Positions 58,003 through 64,000 of a DNA stretch of 64,000 bases are shown here, piece by piece; position 1 is the first letter of the stretch, and each line of letters begins with the position of its first letter. Both the position numbers and the translations under genes were made by a program. Source of the stretch: Macrococcoides caseolyticum (GTDB taxonomy: Bacteria; Bacillota; Bacilli; Staphylococcales; Staphylococcaceae); NCBI RefSeq assembly GCF_021366795.1, contig NZ_JAHCPS010000005.1:62001-126000 (forward strand). Reading direction: 5' to 3'. Under the pieces are notes generated by a model. The model was not told where the DNA came from. It ran no database searches and worked only from the letters and a program-made list of their open reading frames with translations.

Positions 58003-59163
58003 TTATAAATTTAAATTTTTAAATTTATCACCAAAAACATCACCTAATGTTGGTGCATCTTCATCTGTTGTTTGTTGTTGACTTAAATAACTTGTATCAA
58101 AGTCTTCTGTTTGTTCTTCAGTCGCTTTAATAGATAAACCAATACGTTTCTCCTCTTTATTGATATCTAAAATTTTAACCTTCACTTTTTGACCTGGCTC
58201 TAACACTTCGCTTGGATTACCAATATGGTCATGACTAATTTGAGAAATGTGTACTAACCCTTGTAAACCTTTGTCAATTTCAACAAAAGCACCAAAGTTC
58301 GCTAATCTAACAACTTCACCTTCAACAATATCGCCTACTTTGAATTTTTCATCAACTGTTTCAAAAGGTCCAGGAAGTGCAGCTTTAATTGATAATGAAA
58401 CACGCTCAGTTTCAGGATCAACACTTAAAATTTTAACATTGACTTTATCACCAACAGATAAAGCATCCTCAACTTTATCAATGTGGTCATGCGTAATTTG
58501 AGAAATATGTACTAAGCCATCAACATCACCAATATCAATAAAAGCACCAAAGTTTGTCATACGTAACACTTCACCCTCAACGATAGAACCAACTTCTAAT
58601 GTTTCTAAACGTTTCGCTTTAAGTACTCTATTTTCTTCAGCTTCGATAACCTTATGGTTTAAAATGACACGATTCTTTTCTTTATCAAGTTCTTCAATCT
58701 TTAATGTTAAGATTTTTCCAACATAACCTGAAAAATCTTCAACATAATTTGTAGAGATTAAAGAGGCTGGTATAAATCCACGTAGACCAACATCTACAAC
58801 TAATCCACCTTTAACAGCTTCTTTAACTTCAGCTTCAAGTGTTTCACCATTTTCAAATTTTTGTTGTAATGATTCAAATGAAACTGATTCGTCTAATTGA
58901 CGTTTAGATAAGATATAATGACCATTTTCTTCATTATCTTCAATTTTAGTCACATAAGCCTCGATTTCATCGCCTACTTTTACCACGTCTTCTGCATTTT
59001 CTACACGTAGACTTGATAATTGACTAATTGGAATTATTCCATCATATTTAGCTCCGTCTAATTGTAAAACGACGTGCTTTTCCTCAATTGATTGGACAAT
59101 ACCTTTTACTTTGTCACCTTCATTAATTTCTAAAATCATGTTTTCGTTAAATTCTTCTGTCAT
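58003..59163 (-). CDS. rpsA: S1-domain RNA-binding protein (RpsA/YpfD type)
   Basis: A 386-residue protein of four S1 RNA-binding domains (about 15-85, 105-170, 190-260, 275-345). Each later domain carries GAFVDI- or GAFVEI- and LVHISQIxHDHI-type motifs. It is shorter than the six-domain E. coli S1. In low-GC Gram-positives it is not essential for initiation and may aid translation or RNA handling. GAGGAGGAGTCACTA precedes the ATG. Confidence 0.92.
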   Translation of the reverse strand: MTEEFNENMILEINEGDKVKGIVQSIEEKHVVLQLDGAKYDGIIPISQLSSLRVENAEDVVKVGDEIEAYVTKIEDNEENGHYILSKRQLDESVSFESLQQKFENGETLEAEVKEAVKGGLVVDVGLRGFIPASLISTNYVEDFSGYVGKILTLKIEELDKEKNRVILNHKVIEAEENRVLKAKRLETLEVGSIVEGEVLRMTNFGAFIDIGDVDGLVHISQITHDHIDKVEDALSVGDKVNVKILSVDPETERVSLSIKAALPGPFETVDEKFKVGDIVEGEVVRLANFGAFVEIDKGLQGLVHISQISHDHIGNPSEVLEPGQKVKVKILDINKEEKRIGLSIKATEEQTEDFDTSYLSQQQTTDEDAPTLGDVFGDKFKNLNL

Positions 59164-59248
59164 TAGTGACTCCTCCTCAAAGTTAACATCTTTGTGCTTA
59201 TTATAAACTTCTTATAAAAAAGCATGAAAGTCAAGAAATTCGCATTTT

Positions 59249-59932
<684 letters not shown>

Positions 59933-59977
59933 TTATTTTATCATAGTAAATATACGATGTATATTTGGAGGTTAGTT

Positions 59978-60940
59978 ATGAAAAATATTCTGGTAATGCA
60001 TACTGGTGGAACAATCAGCATGTCTGAAAATGCAGAAGGATTTGTTACCACAAATGATGTTAACCCTATGTCAAATATCAATCTTGAAAACCTTGCACAT
60101 ATTACAGAAATCCATCCATTTCAAGTTCCATCACCTCATATAACAATACAACATATGAATGAACTCCGTAAACAAATCATTAAAGAAATATATAGTGAAA
60201 ATTATGATGGTATTGTCATTACACACGGCACAGATACACTAGAAGAAACTGCATATTTCCTTGATTTAACTTTAAACGTGAGCATCCCGGTTATCCTGAC
60301 GGGGGCAATGCGTTCTTCAAATGAAATCGGATCTGATGGTTTATACAATTATATTTCTGCAGTTAAAGTCGCTTGTCATGAAGCAAGCAAAAATAAAGGC
60401 GTACTTGTTGTTTTTAATGATGAAATTCATAGTGCAACAAATGTTACAAAGACACATACATCTAATACAAGTACATTCCAGAGTCCCAATTACGGACCTC
60501 TAGGAATCATTACTAAAAATAATGTTTATTTTCATCACTTACCTATATTAAATCAGCCACTCGTAAAAGTAGATGAACAAAAAAAAGTTGGACTCATCAA
60601 GGCCCATAGTGATTTAGATGCCGCACTACTTGAATTCTTTGTTGAGCAAAAATACGACGGATTAGTCATAGAAGCTTTAGGTCAAGGTAATCTACCTCCA
60701 TCTTGTTTAAATGGATTAGAAAAACTCATAGAAGCACAAATCCCTGTTGTAATCGTGTCTCGTTGTTTCAATGGAATTGCGAGTAATACCTATCACTACA
60801 AAGGGGGCGGCTATGAATTAAAAGAAAAAGGGCTTATATTTTCAAATGGCCTAAATGGTCAAAAAACACGCTTAAAACTTCTTATCGCTTTAAGTAATCA
60901 ATTAACAACCGAGGAACTTTATCGTTATTTCAGTAAGTAA
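59978..60940 (+). CDS. ansA: Asparaginase, type I
   Basis: A 320-residue cytoplasmic enzyme hydrolysing asparagine to aspartate and ammonia. Active-site threonines are in HTGGTISM (about 9-16) and THGTDTLEETAYFL (about 80-93). No signal peptide. The start is the ATG at 59978 with TTTGGAGG upstream; seven codons of longer frame are unlikely. It is alone on the plus strand. Confidence 0.92.
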   Translation: MKNILVMHTGGTISMSENAEGFVTTNDVNPMSNINLENLAHITEIHPFQVPSPHITIQHMNELRKQIIKEIYSENYDGIVITHGTDTLEETAYFLDLTLNVSIPVILTGAMRSSNEIGSDGLYNYISAVKVACHEASKNKGVLVVFNDEIHSATNVTKTHTSNTSTFQSPNYGPLGIITKNNVYFHHLPILNQPLVKVDEQKKVGLIKAHSDLDAALLEFFVEQKYDGLVIEALGQGNLPPSCLNGLEKLIEAQIPVVIVSRCFNGIASNTYHYKGGGYELKEKGLIFSNGLNGQKTRLKLLIALSNQLTTEELYRYFSK

Positions 60941-60990
60941 TCAATTGATTATCTATCATGAGTAGCAATTAACTTACCTAATAAAACATA

Positions 60991-61024
60991 CTAAACGGCG
61001 AAACAAATTTGTTCCGCCGTTTAG
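60991..61024. terminator. Bidirectional terminator between ansA and ypdA
   Basis: A long near-perfect inverted repeat (CTAAACGGCG with CGCCGTTTAG and paired inner bases) between convergent genes. T-runs are weak, so it is a candidate. Confidence 0.7.
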
Positions 61025-61027
61025 TTA

Positions 61028-62005
61028 TCATTTAATATTCTTTTTTTGAACAATATCCTCTGCAATCAAGCCACCATGAAATTTACCATTTTCAATAAAG
61101 ATGGTATTCGCATCATTGCCTGCAGCAATAACACCTGCAATATACAGGTTCTCAACATTTGTTTCCATTGTTTCACGATTATAATAAGGTGCTGTACCAA
61201 AAGTATTGGTTATAAGTGTTATACCCATAGACTCTAAAAATGCATAATCAGGATGATAACCAATCATTGCAAATACTGTATCATTTTTAATTGTTTTCAC
61301 ACCTTCTGGCGTAGAAATTGTAACGGTATGATTATCAATTGATGTTACTGAACTATTAAAATAAAGCTTAATCTTTTCATGATTGACTAAAGATTCATAC
61401 AAAGGAAGAATCCATGGTTTAACACTTTTTGAATAGGTGCTTCCACGATAAACTGCAGTCACTCGTGCACCTGCTTTTTCTAATTCTATTGCTGCATCAA
61501 TCGCTGAGTTTTTCCCACCGATAATCACGACATCTTTATCAAAGTATGGATGTGCCTCTTTAAAATAATGATGAACTTTAGGTAAATCATCACCCGGAAT
61601 ATCAAGTGTATTATGCTGACCATAATAACCAGTAGCCACGGTGACATATGAACATTCATACGTCGTTTTATCGGTGCTTACAATAAATCGATGATTGCGT
61701 TTTTCAACTTTAAGCACTGCTTCATTGGAATGAATGTTTAATTGATGATATTTAACGACTTCTCTATAATAGACAAGTGCCTGATTACGCTTAGGCTTAT
61801 GATCTTCTACGATAAATGGCACATCGCCGATTCCTAACTTTTCACTCGTTGAGAAAAACGTTTGATGCGTTGGATAATTATAAATCGCTTCAACGACATT
61901 CCCTTTCTCGATAACAATATTATCAATACCTACTTTTTTTTGTTCGATACTTGCAGACAAACCACAAGGACCAGCTCCAATAATTATACTTTCAATATAT
62001 TCCAT
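61028..62005 (-). CDS. ypdA: YpdA, bacillithiol disulfide reductase
   Basis: A 325-residue flavoprotein. An N-terminal FAD Rossmann (IIIGAGPCGLSAS, about 6-18) and a central NADPH site (VIIGGKNSAIDAAIELEKAGA) are clear. YpdA reduces bacillithiol disulfide, completing the cycle that begins with BshA and is used by BrxA. The start is the ATG at 62005 with GGAAGGTG upstream. It follows the CBS gene. Confidence 0.93.
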   Translation of the reverse strand: MEYIESIIIGAGPCGLSASIEQKKVGIDNIVIEKGNVVEAIYNYPTHQTFFSTSEKLGIGDVPFIVEDHKPKRNQALVYYREVVKYHQLNIHSNEAVLKVEKRNHRFIVSTDKTTYECSYVTVATGYYGQHNTLDIPGDDLPKVHHYFKEAHPYFDKDVVIIGGKNSAIDAAIELEKAGARVTAVYRGSTYSKSVKPWILPLYESLVNHEKIKLYFNSSVTSIDNHTVTISTPEGVKTIKNDTVFAMIGYHPDYAFLESMGITLITNTFGTAPYYNRETMETNVENLYIAGVIAAGNDANTIFIENGKFHGGLIAEDIVQKKNIK

Positions 62006-62027
62006 TATATTCACCTTCCGAAAAAAA

Positions 62028-62047
62028 GAGACTCCACAAAGAGTCCC
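62028..62047 (-). terminator. Terminator of the CBS-domain gene
   Basis: A 7-bp stem with one G-U pair (62028-62034 with 62041-62047) and seven T on the minus strand. It separates the CBS gene from ypdA. Confidence 0.82.
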
Positions 62048-62052
62048 CTTTA

Positions 62053-62694
62053 TTATTTATCTTCTTGTATATCTAAAACTTTGAAACCATTTTGTTTTAA
62101 ATATTTAGTAAACTTCTTAATATTTTTATGGTCTTCAACTTTAACAATCATTCTTCTATGCATTTTATCTGTCTCATCAAATGTTACAAAAGAAATCGCA
62201 TTTAATTTAAATTTAGATAAAGCTGAAGCAAGGCGTTTAATACGACCTTCCGCTTCGATTGAAGTGATTGCAATTCTTACACCTGGTTTACTCATACCAA
62301 ATGCGGATTTGAATTGTTCCATTACATCAAAACGTGTCACTACACCTAAAAATTCTTTACGCTCGTTTATAATACTTAAAATTGGAAAGTCTTGCAATGT
62401 TAATAAAGACTCTTCAAAGAATGTGTCATCATTAACGCTATATTCATCCAACGTCAGTATTTCACCGATTTTTGTTTCTTCAATAAACGCATCTCTTAAT
62501 TTAGGTGTCTTCATAAAGAAGAAATGACGGAAAATGCCATACTTTGTAGCAGTACCTAAGTATTTTCCTTGCTGTATTACAGGCATCCCATCAATGCCAT
62601 GATGTTCCAATTTATCTAATACACTCTTAATTGAGTCATCTGGACTAGCTACGTAACATTTTTCTTTTGGAATCATTAAAGTTTTTAAATACAT
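62053..62694 (-). CDS. CBS-domain protein
   Basis: A 213-residue protein with a tandem CBS pair (about 1-130: VLDKLEHHGIDGMPVIQ and LLTLQDFPILSIINERKEFLGVVTRFDVM) and a C-terminal ACT-like part (about 140-213). CBS pairs bind adenosine nucleotides as sensors. Target unknown. CCAAAGGGG precedes the ATG. It lies between ebpS and ypdA. Confidence 0.85.
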   Translation of the reverse strand: MYLKTLMIPKEKCYVASPDDSIKSVLDKLEHHGIDGMPVIQQGKYLGTATKYGIFRHFFFMKTPKLRDAFIEETKIGEILTLDEYSVNDDTFFEESLLTLQDFPILSIINERKEFLGVVTRFDVMEQFKSAFGMSKPGVRIAITSIEAEGRIKRLASALSKFKLNAISFVTFDETDKMHRRMIVKVEDHKNIKKFTKYLKQNGFKVLDIQEDK

Positions 62695-62724
62695 AAATCC
62701 ATCCCCTTTGGCTATTAAGTTGTA

Positions 62725-63867
62725 TTATTTAGGAATTACCAATGTTTGTCCTTGCGTTAAATTGTTACCTGTAATACCATTGGCTCTTCTAATTTTATCG
62801 ACATTTTCAGGTGTACCACTACCGTAATATTTAATTGCGATACGATAAAGGTTCTCTTGCGCACCAACAACATGTGATGCACCTCCACCTACAGCATTAT
62901 TATTCGCTGTATTTTGACTGGCATTCGGTGTTGCTTGCGTATTATTTGATATATTTGTTTGTGTGTTGTCTTGTGCCGCAGCGTTTGCTGAGCTGTTCGT
63001 AGCATTATTCGTATCATCGCCTGCAACATTATTATCTTCATCATTTGATGATTGATCTGAAGTTTTATCTGTCGATTGCGAATCTTCAGTTGTAGTAGCA
63101 GCTTTATCTTTACTTGAATCCACAGTTTTATTGTCATCTTTTGCTTTGTCTGATTTGTCCGCTTTTTCTGTAGTTTTGTCTGATTTTTCTTTCGTCGATT
63201 GGCTATCTACAACGACTTCCTCAGTTTTATTCTTGTTGTCACCTTGATTGTTAATATAGTTACTTAATAAGAAAATAATCGGAATTAATAATAATATAGC
63301 TGCAATAATTGGCAAGTATTTCATCAGGCCATTGCCATTAGAACGGTCTTCTTCTTTCAATTTTTGATGTTCATCAGAAATGTTCGCCTGTGTTTGTTTA
63401 TTGCCTGCCACACCTGCACCAATAGCAGCACCAGCTGCGACTTTCTTTTTATTGTTTGGTTCATTATTTATTTTCTTTTTATTTTGTTCATGATGTGTTG
63501 TTTGTTTATTATTATTTGTGTCTGCTTTATGATTTATTTTCCTATCATGTGCAGTCTTAGCGCCAGCTAATACAACTGCTTCTTTTTTCACTGCTTGATC
63601 TTGTTTTTGCGTATCCGTTGCATCAATATCATTATTTTGTTTTAATTTTTCACGATTTTTTCTTTCCTGTGAACGATTTCTTCTAGATGCCCCACGTGGC
63701 GGAAAAATTTCATTTGTTTCATCTTTCGCGGATTGTTTTTCTTCAACTTTATGATCAGAAACTGTATTTTGCTCAGTTTTTTCTTGAAGTTCTTCTGTTG
63801 CTTGCTGCTCACGTTCAACTTTTTGTTTACTTTTCTCAAATTCATCTTTGAAGTTATCTCTTGACAC
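62725..63867 (-). CDS. ebpS: EbpS-like membrane protein with LysM
   Basis: A 380-residue protein. Acidic, lysine- and glutamine-rich N-terminal part; [17 protein letters not shown]; a first hydrophobic stretch ([14 protein letters not shown]); a membrane helix (about 183-205); a long Asp/Lys/Asn/Thr low-complexity region; and a C-terminal LysM ([22 protein letters not shown]) closely matching S. aureus EbpS. LysM binds peptidoglycan. The elastin-binding TNSHQD sequence known in S. aureus is absent. The start is GTG at 63865-63867 with GTGGGTGG upstream. Confidence 0.9.
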   Translation of the reverse strand: MSRDNFKDEFEKSKQKVEREQQATEELQEKTEQNTVSDHKVEEKQSAKDETNEIFPPRGASRRNRSQERKNREKLKQNNDIDATDTQKQDQAVKKEAVVLAGAKTAHDRKINHKADTNNNKQTTHHEQNKKKINNEPNNKKKVAAGAAIGAGVAGNKQTQANISDEHQKLKEEDRSNGNGLMKYLPIIAAILLLIPIIFLLSNYINNQGDNKNKTEEVVVDSQSTKEKSDKTTEKADKSDKAKDDNKTVDSSKDKAATTTEDSQSTDKTSDQSSNDEDNNVAGDDTNNATNSSANAAAQDNTQTNISNNTQATPNASQNTANNNAVGGGASHVVGAQENLYRIAIKYYGSGTPENVDKIRRANGITGNNLTQGQTLVIPK

Positions 63868-63905
63868 AATTTCCACCCACTTAATTAAAATTTATATACA
63901 TTTTC

Positions 63906-63935
63906 ATTATAGACAAAATATGTTGCTTAAGTAAA
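63906..63935 (-). promoter_or_regulatory. Promoter of ebpS
   Basis: On the minus strand TTTACT (63935-63930), 18 bases and TATAAT (63911-63906), 39 bases before the GTG start. The rest of 63877-64000 shows no gene. Confidence 0.6.
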
Positions 63936-64000
63936 GTCATATAAACCATTAAAAAGTTGATTGAGTAGGGTTTTATTGAACTTTTTATGAATAGAATAAT

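Noticed and set aside
62889-63137. An 82-codon minus-strand frame rich in Ile, Gln and Lys
   Set aside because: It is a shifted reading of the low-complexity region of ebpS.

Overview
The window reads as one stretch of chromosomal backbone from a low-GC member of the Staphylococcaceae. Gene order (pgpB-murG-ctpA-crr-msrBA; folA-thyA-brxA-cvfC; gpsB-ypsA-recU-pbp2-nth-dnaD-asnS; dinG-birA-cca-bshA; qcrABC-TPR-aroABC-ndk; hup-gpsA-der-rpsA-cmk; ypdA-ebpS) and the proteins match the staphylococcal core genome. A ba3-type haem-copper oxidase operon sits inside this block. Oxidase-positive Macrococcus carries such an oxidase, so Macrococcus or a close relative is my best guess. I see no phage, insertion sequence, CRISPR array, rRNA or tRNA gene.

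Layout. 1-9.4 kb, minus strand: an acetyltransferase, a small-RNA locus, lipid phosphatase, MurG, CtpA, PTS EIIA, methionine sulfoxide reductases, DegV, PlsC, DHFR and thymidylate synthase. 9.5-20.5 kb: a possible 25-residue membrane peptide, a methyltransferase, bacilliredoxin, CvfC, a zinc-finger protein, a queuosine-precursor transporter, RNase HI, a HAD phosphatase, a Fic-like protein without its catalytic motif, a 5'-3' exonuclease, a rhodanese and the double dynamin DynA. 20.6-23.0 kb, plus strand: the three-gene ba3 oxidase operon. 23-41 kb: luciferase-like oxidoreductase, rRNA methyltransferase, RNase P RNA, GpsB, the recU-pbp2 pair facing ypoC-nth-dnaD-asnS-aspB, then dinG-birA-cca-bshA-mgsA-mazG. 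41-64 kb: YitT, a metallopeptidase, the qcrABC bc complex, the shikimate genes, ndk, menaquinone side-chain and methylation genes, HU, GpsA, Der, S1-like RpsA, Cmk, asparaginase, bacillithiol reductase, a CBS protein and EbpS.

Functional links. Menaquinone synthesis (hepS-menG-hepT, fed by chorismate from aroABC), the bc complex (qcrABC) and the ba3 oxidase form most of one respiratory chain. BshA, BrxA and YpdA cover synthesis of bacillithiol and the redox cycle that uses it. PBP2, MurG, GpsB, EbpS and PgpB serve the envelope and division.

The most interesting locus is at 746-886, minus strand. A consensus promoter in the 3' end of pgpB carries two Fur-box-like palindromes. It drives a roughly 106-nt RNA with two unpaired C5 tracts and a strong terminator. 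This has the design and the pgpB neighbourhood of the staphylococcal iron-sparing sRNA IsrR. Its first C-rich tract is complementary to the Shine-Dalgarno region of qcrA, the Rieske iron-sulfur protein in this window.
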